Source: Gnetum montanum (lineage: Eukaryota; Streptophyta; Gnetopsida; Gnetales; Gnetaceae). Taken from it: a DNA stretch of 64,000 bases. This document shows, in pieces, positions 46,931 through 57,453 of the stretch. The notes beneath the pieces were generated by a model. The model worked only from the letters and a program-made list of their open reading frames with translations. It was not told where the DNA came from and made no database searches. The stretch's first letter is position 1. Each line of letters starts with the position of its first letter. A program made the position numbers and the translations under genes. The stretch lies in assembly GCA_015680685.1 (NCBI GenBank), contig MNCI01009276.1, positions 273,614-337,613 on the forward strand. Direction: 5' to 3'.

Positions 46931-49341
46931 TGAAGATTACAATGGGGAGTGACCCCCATGACTAAAAATTTGGTTGTGACAAGGATTAATAAGTGGATAA
47001 ATAGTACTCATGAATGTATGAGACATTGGTAACTATTCGTGCCCTAGCCACTAGGTGTCTGTTTGTGGTGTGGTGGCTAGGTAAAAAAATTGTTGGTCAC
47101 ACACTTGATGGTTAAATGTATGGTGGATCAGGGTATGAGGTGTCTTAACATTATGGATGTTTGGTCCATTATTGCACCCTTAATCATGATATGGTATGCA
47201 TGGATTTATTTGTATTCCCACACTGTTAGATTTGTTGTTTGGATTTGGGATTGGAGTACTGATGGATGGTGGCCCTTGTCTATGATCAGAGGATGTTGGT
47301 TGAGATAAGGAAGGTGCTGCACTAGATTGGTCTTGTGTTGGCTTAGATGACATGGTGGGTCCATGTGTGGTCTACTTTGGCCTACGACCTTTCCTCTAGA
47401 AGGGACGTTTCCTTCGTTGTAGTTGAAACCCACTAGTCTTAGCATGTTTATGCACATTTACAACACAAGTGATGTTTGTTTGTTGATATTGTGGTGTGAA
47501 ACCTTCTTGTGGCCTTGGTGATGGCATGTGATGAGGTGGAGTAGGAGGATATTAAGGGTAGGATGAATGGTAAGAGGTGTGAGGTGGTGATCCCCTAGTG
47601 GATGTCATGGGTTAATGGTACTTGGGAGAGTGGTAGTGATGATTTAAAGTAGAGGATGTAGAACTACTTGGAGAATTAAGGTGTTGAACATAATATCCAT
47701 ACTGTTTTGATGGATGGAAAGGATAAGATCAATTTGGTGGTGGCCTCCCCCATGACTGTGGTTGTTTCCACTACGGTTGATAACCATGTTGAGGCTAGTA
47801 ATGAGTCCACCTAGGATGGTATGATTGGTTGTGGAACTATCTATAATTACCTTGTGGGAGAGGAAATCTCCTAGGTATGTGCTTTTGCACAAACTTTGAA
47901 TTTAAGGCACCTGCTCAATACTCTTATAAATGTAACAAGATTGGGCAATGACCCTTTAGGTGGTCATATATGTAGATGTTGCATCCATTATCTTTGTCTG
48001 TGGTTGAGTCTATAGCCTCACTTGCTTTAGCTATTTTTCCTATTTATCGAAAAGTATTCCTAGTTGTTTCTTGGTTTCGTATCATTTGTTTATGGTGATC
48101 ACCTAGCTTATTTTGTATGATCCTCTCCTTGACCATCTCAATGAGATTTGTAACATTTTCATATATCCATTTGGTCATCTTATTAAACTTTGCTTCAAGT
48201 GCATCAGTAGACTTCTATATCAACAAGGTTTATTATGAGATCACCTTATCAAAAGTGGTTTCATTCTCCTTACCATAGATCTACACCTCCTTCTATTGAA
48301 GAGTTGAGTCCCATTGATGTTTCTTGACATTCTTTTATTTGCATATCTCTCCTTATTTTGCCACATGTTCAATTAGCTCTTTGATCTAATGATCTTGAAG
48401 CTTGTATAATTGCCCCAAGGCATACATCCCAAGGGTTTCACGTGATTCATTATGAAGCCCATTTATCATGTGGAAAAGTTACCTTTCCTCAAAGAAACCA
48501 TGGCCTAGGAATTTATTCAGTAAGGAATAATATCTATCTAAAGCCATGTCCAAGGGTTCATGTTGTTCTTGCCTTCACTCTTGGATCTATCTCCTCAAAT
48601 TAGACACTCTTGCATAGGTTTGATATTCCTTATTGAATAGCTCTAGCACTGTGAACCATTGTTGGATTGAATTTGGTCTCAATGGTCTATACCACACTTT
48701 GGCTCTATTAATTAGTATCCTAGGAAAGAGCTTAAGCTTTTGCCACCCACTTTCAATGTTGTAGAAAGCACATGCATCATGGAAGGCTTGTAAATGATGT
48801 TGTAGATCTAAATCATAGCCTCCTACAAATTTAGGAATATTATTCATATCAAGCTTAGGTAGGTGAATATTTTTGTGATGCCTACGAGATATCTTTACTA
48901 CCTCTGTTATCTACATTAGGCTCTTAGTTGTTAGCAAGGGTTCATCATCATCAAACAGGTTGTCAGGGAAATTTCTATCTCTATTCGTTTGATCATGATG
49001 ATGTTGTCTATGTTCATGGTGATGTATTTGATTTTTCTTGTGGGTTTGATTTTGATTTTTAGTTTGACCCTTTAGTGGAGCTTTATCTCTATACCTACAT
49101 TCATCTTCATCAAAACTAGATGTTGAAGGGAAAGAGGAAAATGAGAAACTTCAAGAATTACCATGGCTTCTATGATTTTCTTTAGTGTCCCTTGATTTAT
49201 TGTTTCTTGATTTCAAGGAGGTCTTAGGCCTTGAGGCCTCCCTTAGTCTAGGACCTACATCATCTTCTCCAAGATTGTTTGCCTTAGGTGAATGTAGTCT
49301 TTGAGTATCATCAATATGGTCATAATCATAAGAAACCCCTA
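46931..49341 (-). pseudogene. gag: gag of element E, main part
   Basis: Read leftward from the I insertion: a variable Arg/Ser/His-rich region; DEPLLTTKSL; the capsid part LDMNNIPKFVGGYDLDLQHHLQAFHDA, with AKVWYRPLRPNSIQQW and LELFNKEYQTYARVSNLRR (48587-48847); a damaged zinc knuckle CNIYIYDHLKGHCP at about 47950-47990; and a Pro/His/Asn-rich C-terminal part ending IFSHGGHSPL near 46950. There are stops throughout. The N-terminus is at 56363-56470. Confidence 0.8.
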
Positions 49342-50224
49342 TGATGAATCATGATTCATTAGGCTTCGATATCAAACCCGCGATATTGAATCCATGATAT
49401 CGGGTACACAATATCGCGACCCAAATAACGATATTGGATACATGATATTATGACTCTTGTGTGAGCCTATAAATACACATGTGGGTGCACAAAAAGGAGT
49501 TAGTTAGTTTTTAGTCAGTAGATAGAAGTTAGTTCATTTTTAGTTCTTCTCAACCCTTTCCCCTAGTGCATGCCCACAATGTGATGATTGTAATTGTACA
49601 GAACCTTTATTCAAGTGTGACGTACTTGGACATGCACATGACTAGAAATAAAGATTGAGATTACTTCATAATTGCAACATTCACTTAGTTTAATTATTTA
49701 ATTGTTATTATTATTTATTGCTTTATTAGTTAATATCTCTTCACCCTAAAATCCTTAAATGTAGAATGAGTATGACTTAATCATGAGCATTCAAGTGTGA
49801 CTACTTGGTATCCCAGTAGCGTACCTAGGCCATGCCCTTGGTAATCCCAATGGCAGTCATGCATGAGGTCCAAGATGTATATGGATGATTAAGGAATAGA
49901 TGCTCATCTCACTTAGGCTAGCTTAGATTCTCTCTCCCATTTCCTATTAGCTTAACTCTCTCACCCTTTTCCTCCTAGCTTAATTAAAGTTATTTTCCAT
50001 TTCCTCTAGGAGTAGCACTAGGTTAGAAACCACATCATACACCTCACTCTAGACTAAACCATATGTGACAAAGCATATACTAGTCTAGGTGGGAAGATAG
50101 CAGACTGCAATGAACGAGTAACTATCTAGATACCACAACTAGCCTGTCTGTGGAGTTTGACTGGATCATGTGTGATATGCTCATATTCATATGGTTGAGT
50201 GTAGGGGTACCTCACCACTCATAA
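49342..50224 (+). repeat. Inverted extra LTR at the left end of composite I
   Basis: It starts TGATGAATCATGATTCATTA and ends CACTCATAA. It is followed by TGGCACCATTGCTG, the first 14 bases of the PBS. GATATCGC-type cores and CCTATAAATACACATG lie at the usual places. Confidence 0.9.
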
Positions 50225-50225
50225 T

Positions 50226-50450
50226 TGGCACCATTGCTGTAATGATGCTCTTATGGTTGTCCATCATTGGATAAAATAATGTGATGTCACTGATCGAAGG
50301 AATGGACTTGGTCTTGATTTTGGAGCGATGGGCTAATGATGAATTAATCACAAGTACACTCAAGATTCACTATGCCCTAGGTCAGTTACCTCATGTCCCA
50401 ATCACTGCAATTCCTTCGACAATTCGCCTCATCTCGCTAGTCATGAATCA
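50226..50450 (+). repeat. PBS remnant and inverted interior fragment of composite I
   Basis: After TGGCACCATTGCTG (50226-50239), the plus strand jumps to sequence that is the reverse complement of about 52430-52650 in the same composite, for example GGAATGGACTTGGTCTTGAT. The same interior segment occurs in element F at about 16085-16300. The fragment runs to CTAGTCATGAATCA and then meets the U5 end of the minus-strand LTR. Confidence 0.8.
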
Positions 50451-51309
50451 TGATGAGTGGCAAGGCCCCCTACACTCAACCATACGAATACGAGCGTTTC
50501 ACGCATGATCTGGTCGAACTCTACAGATGGGCTAGTTGTGGTATCTAGGTAGTTACTCGTTGATTGCAATCCACTGTCTTCCCACTTGGACTAGTGTATG
50601 CTTTGTTACATATGGTTTAGTCTAGAGTGAGGTGTATGATGTGGTTTCTAACCTAGTGCTACTCCTAGAGGCAATGGAAAATAACTTGGATTAAGCAAGG
50701 AGGAAAAGGGAGGGAGAGTTAAGCTAATAGGAAATGGGAGAGAGAATCTAAGATAGCCTAAGTCATTCGTACACATCTTGGACCTCGTGCATGACTACCA
50801 CTAGGATCACCAAGTGCATGGCCTAGATACGCTACTAGGATACCAAGTAGTCACACTTGAATGCTCGTGAGTAAGTCGTACTCATTTTGCATTTAAGGAG
50901 TTTAGGGTGAAGAGATATTAACTACAAAAGAAATAAATAACAATAATAATTAAATAATTAAACTAAGTGAATGCTGCAATGGTGAAGTAATCTCAATCTT
51001 TATTTCTAATCATGTGCATGTCCAAGTACGTCACACTTGAATAAAGGTTCCATACAATTACAATCATCACACTGTGGGCATGAACTAGGGGAAAGGGTTG
51101 AGAAGAATTAAAAATAAACTAACTTCTATCTACTAACTGAAAACTAATTGACTCCTTTTTGTGCATCCACATGTGTATTTATAGGTTCACATAGGAGTCG
51201 CGATATCATGTATCCGATATCATTATTTGGGCTGTGATATCACATACCTGATATCGTGGATCCAATATTGCTGGTCTGATATCAAAGCCTAATGAATCAT
51301 GATTCATCA
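50451..51309 (-). repeat. 3' LTR of composite I
   Basis: It runs from TGATGAATCATG (51309) to CCACTCATCA (50451) on the minus strand. The PPT block with TTGAGGATGAGTTTTCATTC and ATCATGGGGGTA lies at 51310-51346. Confidence 0.9.
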
Positions 51310-51429
51310 TACCCCCATGATTGAATGAAAACTCATCCTCAAGTCAAACAAAATGAGAATAGGCTCCATTGATTACACAGTGGATAGGTATGGGATTATT
51401 AACTAACTAGGAATTTATTCATTCCGCAG

Positions 51430-51925
51430 TGGAGAATTGAATACAACAAAATTGGGACACAGACACAAAATTACAAAATTTATTGAAATCATGTGGTTCC
51501 TAGTGGCAGTGGCTCCTCCATGGGTCTCTTCCCCTTGTTTTGTGCTCCAAGCTTTGAGATTGATGCTGTTGAAGAAGCACTTGATGTTTCTCCTCTTCTA
51601 TCCAAGGATTATGAGCCGTCCAAGTTGATGTTCCAATGGTTGATGGAGTCAACACTTTCCATGGACACGGCAGCTGTGAGAACACTTAATTGGCCTTAAC
51701 ATGCCATGCTGTAAATAGCCGTCATTCCTCTTCATAGGCTCAAGCCTTGACCTCTTCACCTTTTGCTTAGCTAGATTGTGCATTAATAGGAGGTCCCTGA
51801 TGAATGTTAAATGATTGTGCCTCCTGCTCTGCATGTTCTGCATAAGGTCCTTGATCTTTTCCTCCCCCTGGGTGTTCAGTTACACCTTGAGAAGGTCCTC
51901 CTTGTTGTCCTCTTTTAGGGGCCAT
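51430..51925 (-). pseudogene. aORF of composite I, internally deleted
   Basis: It starts MAPKRGQQGGPSQGV at 51925 and continues with a segment resembling the F N-terminus (HAE near the end of the first block). It then joins directly to the conserved C-terminal motif LPCPWKVLTPSTIG and NPWIEEEKHQ at about 51500-51685. Nearly all of the globular and coiled-coil parts are gone. Immediately before the ATG is GTGTGATTATAG, preceded by TTACTAAT, a good-looking branch point and 3' splice site. Confidence 0.65.
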
Positions 51926-53309
51926 CTATAATCACACAAAGATCAATTATTAGTAAGGTTATTGAAAGAAGTTCAATTATTTCATACCTTACTCATTTCC
52001 CTTAATAAATGTTGAATTCTTTGCTTAGTGTGATTTTAGAGTTAGAAATTTTTATCAAGGAAGTTGCCCTCAAAGTTTAATGTTGGACCTAATTTTTTTA
52101 GGTGACACATAAAAGGGCATGTAATGGTTTTGAAGAATGTTTGATAAACTGATGACAAGGGAAAGAATATATTTGGAAATGAAGTACTCATAGGGTATAA
52201 AATGATGTGGTGGTGTGCAACAAGTACAAATTACAGAAGTCACGCAAGTGGATCCTCCCCAAAGCAGGTTCCTACCTATCATGCCCTTACGTAACTATAC
52301 CCAAAAATGTCTGTAAGCACTAAAATGGTTAAATGTAATCCACACTAGCTCCACAAAACACACACATGTAGATACCACCATGATGAGGTATGAATTCAAT
52401 GCTACACAAGACACAGGTCACAAATACATGAACAGCAAGATGCGGTAAATTGTAGAAGGGATTGCAGAGATTGGGACATGAGGTAAGTAACCCTAGGCAC
52501 AATGAATCTTGAGTGTAGATGTGATTAATTTGTCATTATCCCATCGCTCCAAAATCAAGACCAAGTCCATTCCTTCGATTAGTAACATCGCATTGTTTTA
52601 TCCAATGATGGACAACCATAAGAACATCATGATAGTAAGGTGTACAATCACTTGGTTTTTTGTTCAAGGGAGGAGTGATTTGGAATTTCTTTACAACATA
52701 TTTATTTTTTTCTGGCCACTTTGGCACACTTTCTCTTCTCTTTTTTTCCCCTTTTTTTATGCGTAATCTAGAGAATCTGCCTACCTTCATGCATGTGTGC
52801 ATGTCTTTCTAGTGGGACCCCCTAGAATAACATTAGGTTTCTTTATTGAGTGCCTTAACTACTCTTACTCCCATTTTTAGTTAGATCTACAAGGATCTTA
52901 GTACAACCAGGTTGCATGGTAACTCTTACAGATGTCACCAAAGAGAATCCACAAGTCCCCTTGATGTCACACCTTGGTCATTCCTTCTTAGTCCATCCTT
53001 CTTCACTTTGGGATAATGAGTGCAAAATTACTTTAAGTTTTAATGATGTCAAGAATATCATCATACCCAGAGTAGGACCTCTTATTAATAGAATGATTGG
53101 GTGGATGTGATGGGCTCGCTATCCAAGTAATTAATCACCTGAGACTTGATAACATAGAGAAACACCCCAACCAACGAGTCACATGAGTGTTTTATTCATA
53201 GATGAGATTACCCATAAAAAGATAAAAAGATAAAACAATAAATTGAAAGATGAAAAACTAGAAAATAGAAAATTATAAAATTGAAGAAAAGGAAAAACAT
53301 TTATTAATT
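51926..53309 (-). other. Composite I noncoding region
   Basis: It contains the purine block at 52244-52269 and a segment matching F 15480-16440. The F segment with the TATA-like box is absent here. No gene is seen. Confidence 0.55.
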
Positions 53310-55343
53310 CTGCTTGTTAGAATGGAGGATATCCCCCATAACTAAACTTTTGATCATGATGAGAATTAATAAATGGAAGGTTTGAATCCATGCATTTTGG
53401 AAATATTGGGACCCAGTCATAGCCAAACCACTTGGTGTCTTTTGATGTTGTGGTTGAAATGTACCCAAATTGGGGTGCACACACTATATTAAAGTTGACA
53501 TAGTGGGTCAAGTTAGAAGATGAGTTTAATTGATATGGAGTTGACCCACTATGGCACCCTTGACCCTAAGATGGTATGCAAGGATCGATATGTCTCCCTA
53601 CGTGGCTATATTCATTAGGCTACATAGTTGTTGGAGTGTTGATTGGTGACCTGGATAATGTAACACGAGGTGTTGAGTTCGAGAAGAAGGATGCAACATG
53701 GTGTTGAACTTGTGCTAAGTTGGAGGATGCAGTGGTCTTAGAACTATGTTGTCCCTTTCTACGGTCATGTCTAAAGAAGGGACACATTTGATGTTGTGGA
53801 GGGCTCCCACTATTATTGACAGTAGCAACATAAGTAACGTTCATGGGTTGATGCTGTGGTAAAAACCCTTCTAGAAAAACTGTGGGCAATGTAGAAGGAG
53901 GTGAAGAATGAGAATATTGAGGGTGAGGAGAAGTGTAAGGTACATGAGGTGGTGACATTGTTGGAAAGGATGTAGCCTGATAGTACTTAGGAGAATAATA
54001 ACAATGTGGTGAGATAGAAGATGTTGACCCAGTTGGGGAAACAAGATGTTGAACCTGATAAGTGCTTAGGTTCAGATGATATGAAGGGTGTGACTAGTTT
54101 GAGGGTGTCCTTCCCCATGACTCAGATTTTTGCCACTATGATTAAACACAATATTTTTGTATGAACTCTAGATGTAGCATTCTTTCCTAATGCTCATGTA
54201 AATGTGACATGATTGGGCATTGACCTCTAGGGTGATCATACAAGAAAATGTTACATTGATACATATGATTAGTAGTTGATTTCTTATCCTCTTCAACCCT
54301 TCTTTCTAATTGTCTAAGGGTGTTCTGTCCTACTTCTTGGTTTGTCATGGTTCTACCTCTAATAATATTAGCATATTATCCACATTTTTCATGTATCCAT
54401 TCCATCATCTTATTGATCTTTGCCTCAATTTCATCTAATGATTGTAGTACTCGCAAAGATGGTTCCACCTCCTTGAGATGAGTTGATTTCTCCTCTTCTT
54501 GGTTATGGACCTTTGTTAAATTGAGATTTTGGTCCTATTGATATTTTTCAACATTCTCCCACTTAGCCATTTCTCCTTCTTTTGCTACCCACTTAATAAG
54601 CTCTTGGAATTGATGGGTTCATAGCTCATACAGTTGACTTGGGGCATACATTCCTAAGGTCTCCTTTGTTTCATTACAGAGCCCATCCACAACATTAGCC
54701 TTTCTTCAAAGAACCCATGGCCTAGGCAATTGTTTAACAACAAATAGTATCTTTCTAAGGCCATGTCCAAGGGTTCATGTTGTCCTTGTTTCCATTCTTG
54801 GATTTGTCTCCTCAAGGTTGACACTCTTGCATAGGTTTAATATCTTTCATTGAAGAGTTCTACCATTGTTGACCAACGTCGAATTGATTTTGGTCTTAAG
54901 GACCTATACCATACTTTTGCTTGGTCAACGAGTGTTGTAGGAAAGAGCTTAAGTTTTTTCCACCCATTGTCAATATTATTCCATACAAAGGCATCGTAGA
55001 AGGCTTGTAAATGTTGTTGTAGATCTAATTCATAGCCTCCTAAGAATTTGGGGAAGTTGTTTAAAACAAGCCTGGGTAGACGACTTTCCTTGTGATGCCT
55101 ACAGGATATTCGAACAACCTCTTGTATATGTGTTAAGCTTGTAGTGACCAGTAGGGGTTCATCGTGACTAGGTATGTTATGCATTTGTGAGTTGGGACAA
55201 TGTTGTTTGCGTTTATGTTCATAGGAGACCCCTACATCAAATTGGGTACTCCAAACTTCATCTTCATCATTATATAATTCGTTGGTTCTCCAATGAATTG
55301 CCTTACTAGTTCTTGTGTTATCATAGTCTTCTAAGAGAGACAT
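53310..55343 (-). pseudogene. gag: gag of composite I
   Basis: The ATG at 55343 lies about 120 bp inside the PBS. The first 168 codons are open: MSLLEDYDNTRTSKAIHW, LVLNNFPKFLGGYELDLQQH, AKVWYRSLRPKSIRRW and MVELFNERY. A stop follows, then TYARVSTLRRQIQEW and EPLDMALERYYLLLNN. The zinc-knuckle region is CNIFLYDHPRGQCP (second Cys lost) at about 54215-54260. The C-terminal Pro/His/Ser-rich part, with HQPMNVTYVATVNNSGSPPQ, runs to YGGYPPF at about 53320. This is the best preserved gag N-terminal half in the window. Confidence 0.85.
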
Positions 55344-55461
55344 TGTTGTGAATCGTGTGTGACTTAATTGAAATTAATTTAATTTCTTTTCTAAAGGATA
55401 TATTGTTAATACTTGTTACAACAATCTTGTATGATATAACTAGTTTAAACAACTAACATCA

Positions 55462-55479
55462 TCCCCGGCAACGGCACCA
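55462..55479 (-). other. Primer-binding site of composite I (tRNA-Asp type)
   Basis: The minus strand reads TGGTGCCGTTGCCGGGGA, 17 of 18 matches to the tRNA-Asp complement, the best preserved PBS in the window. Confidence 0.9.
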
Positions 55480-55480
55480 A

Positions 55481-56362
55481 TGATGAGTGGCAAGATACCC
55501 CTACACTCAACCATACGAATACAAGTGTTTCACACACAATCCGGTCGAACTCCATAGATGGGCTAGTTGTGGTATCTAAATAGTTACTCATTGATTGTAG
55601 TCCACTAGCTTCCTACATGGACTAGTATATGCTTTTTCACATATGGTTTAGTCCAAAGTGAGGTGTATGATGTGGTTTCTAACCTAGTGCTACTCCTAGA
55701 GGTAATGGAAAATAACTTGAATTAAGCTAGGAGGAAAAGGGAGAGAGAGTTAAGCTAATAGGAAGTGGGAGAGAGAATCTAAGATAGCCTAAGTGTGATG
55801 AGCATCCATTCCTTAATCATCCGTACACATCTTGGACCTCGTGCATGACTACCACTGGGATTACCAAGCACATGACCTAGGTACGCTACTGGGATACCAA
55901 GTAGTCACACTTGAATGCTCATGATTAAGTTGTACTCATTCTGTGTTTAAGGAGTTGAGGGTGAAGAGATATTAACTATGAAAACAATAAATAAAAATAA
56001 CAATTAAATAATTAAACTAAGTGAATGCTACAATGATGAAGTAATCTTGATCTTTATTTCTGGTCATGTGTGTGTCCAAGTATGTCACACTCGAATAAAG
56101 GTTCCATACAATTACAATCATCACATTGCAGGCATGCATTGGGCGAAAGGGTTGAGAAGAACTAAAAATGAACTAACTTCTATCTATTGACTAAAAAATA
56201 ACTGACTCCTTTCCATGCACCCACATGTGTATTTATAGGCTAACACAGGAGTCATGATATTGTGTATCCGATATTGTTATTTGGGTCGCGATATTGCGTA
56301 CCCGATATTGTGGATTCGATATGCGGGTTCGATATTGGAGCCTAATGAATCATGATTCATCA
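55481..56362 (-). repeat. 5' LTR of composite I
   Basis: It starts TGATGAATCATGATTCATTA at 56362 and ends CCACTCATCA at 55481. GATATTGC/GATATCGC-like cores lie at about 56250-56335, and TGTATTTATAGGC (TATA region, plus-strand reading) near 56227. Confidence 0.9.
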
Positions 56363-56470
56363 CCCTGCATAAGATTGGTTAATCCAGTTTTCTTCATCAT
56401 ATATCTTGTTATTTCTCCAATGAATGTGTTCACTAAATAGTGCATTGTCGCTTTCGTGTGAGAGAGACAT
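56363..56470 (-). pseudogene. gag: gag N-terminus of element E, separated by insertion I
   Basis: The ATG at 56470 begins MSLSHESDNALFSEHIHW, homologous to the gag starts of F and I. It breaks after SYAG at the composite insertion. The other half resumes at 49341 with VSYDYDHIDD. Confidence 0.85.
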
Positions 56471-56576
56471 TGTTATTAGTTTATAGTGTGTGTGAGCTAA
56501 TAGTTTCTGAAAGATATATCATTAATATCTTTACAGTGATCATGTATAATATAACTAATCTAGATAACTAGCACCA

Positions 56577-56594
56577 TCCTCGGCAACAGTGCCA
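56577..56594 (-). other. Primer-binding site of element E (tRNA-Asp type)
   Basis: The minus strand reads TGGCACTGTTGCCGAGGA, 15 of 18 matches to the tRNA-Asp complement, one base from the LTR. Confidence 0.8.
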
Positions 56595-56595
56595 A

Positions 56596-57448
56596 TGATG
56601 AGTAGCGAGGTACCTCTATGTCCAAGCATATAAACACAAGCCTTCACGCACAATTCGGTCGAATTCCATGGATGGGACTTGTTTGTTATCTAGATTGCTA
56701 TACCTTGATCGTAGTTTGCTATTTTCTGACTTGGACTAGTAGTAGCTTTGTCACGTATGGTTTAGTCTAGAGTGAGGCATATGATTTTTATTATTTTATA
56801 TTTTATTGTTCTACGATTAACAATAGGTTGAAACTCAATTTATAATCAATTCAACTAATCTAATTGCTAATTAATAATCAACTACCCTAACGTAAGTATC
56901 CAATCCCGCTTCTCGTGCACATCCTGAACACATATAACACTGCTAGGTTACCAAACATTAACCATTGATGGGATTACCAAGAGTCATATGCATGCTTGAA
57001 GTGGTCGTGCTTGTGTTCATTAACAATTAGAAATTAATTGCTTAATTGAAATGCATTAAAGTAAAGTGCATTAAAAAAAACATTAATCTATTCTCAGTGC
57101 TGCAAGGATTGTCAAAAGAGTTCATTTTTATTCCCATCACATTGTTGCACTTAGGTACATCAATGTTTGAACAAAGATTCGTACACACTTAGACTCCTAT
57201 TGCGGGCACTTAGCAAATATTCTAACTCTGGAGAAAACAAACTACAAGAGCTTCACTACTATAACTGAAAACTGATATGAAAAAATGACTGGAAATCATG
57301 AGCCCAAACACTATATTGATAGGTTGATGTATGCCTCATGACATCAAATATCTAACATTGCATCTTGGCTTCGACATCAGATACCCAATGTTAAGGCTTC
57401 GACATCAGATACTGGACATCGGAACACACACAAAAACATTATTCATCA
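56596..57448 (-). repeat. 5' LTR of element E
   Basis: It starts TGATGAATAATG at 57448 and ends CTACTCATCA at 56596. It shares the GACATCAGATACC-type U3 words with the 3' copy. A one-base difference in length (853 against 854) supports a pair. Confidence 0.9.
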
Positions 57449-57453
57449 ACACA

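Larger units (their letters stand above)
49342..56362. mobile_element. Composite insertion I: three LTRs, both outer ends are U3 ends
   Basis: Left to right: LTR (+) 49342-50224; PBS remnant and 211 bp of element interior (+) 50226-50450; then a minus-strand element with 3' LTR 50451-51309, PPT, aORF remnant, noncoding region, gag, PBS and 5' LTR 55481-56362. CCCTA (49337-49341) and CCCTG (56363-56367) are a probable target duplication with one mismatch. The gag halves of E on either side are in register when the insert and one duplicate copy are removed, confirming both ends. All three LTRs share subfamily features such as the TATAAATACACATGTGG region. A normal insertion has one U3 end and one U5 end. 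Confidence 0.8.
44196..57448 (-). mobile_element. Element E: non-autonomous Athila-like element, interrupted by composite I
   Basis: LTRs at 44196-45049 and 56596-57448 flank a PBS, a gag split by insertion I (49342-56362) and a 3' noncoding region; no pol is present. Flanks ATACA (44191-44195) and ACACA (57449-57453) are a probable target duplication with one mismatch. E sits in the gag-protease interval of a decayed copia element. Without I it would be about 6.2 kb. Confidence 0.85.
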
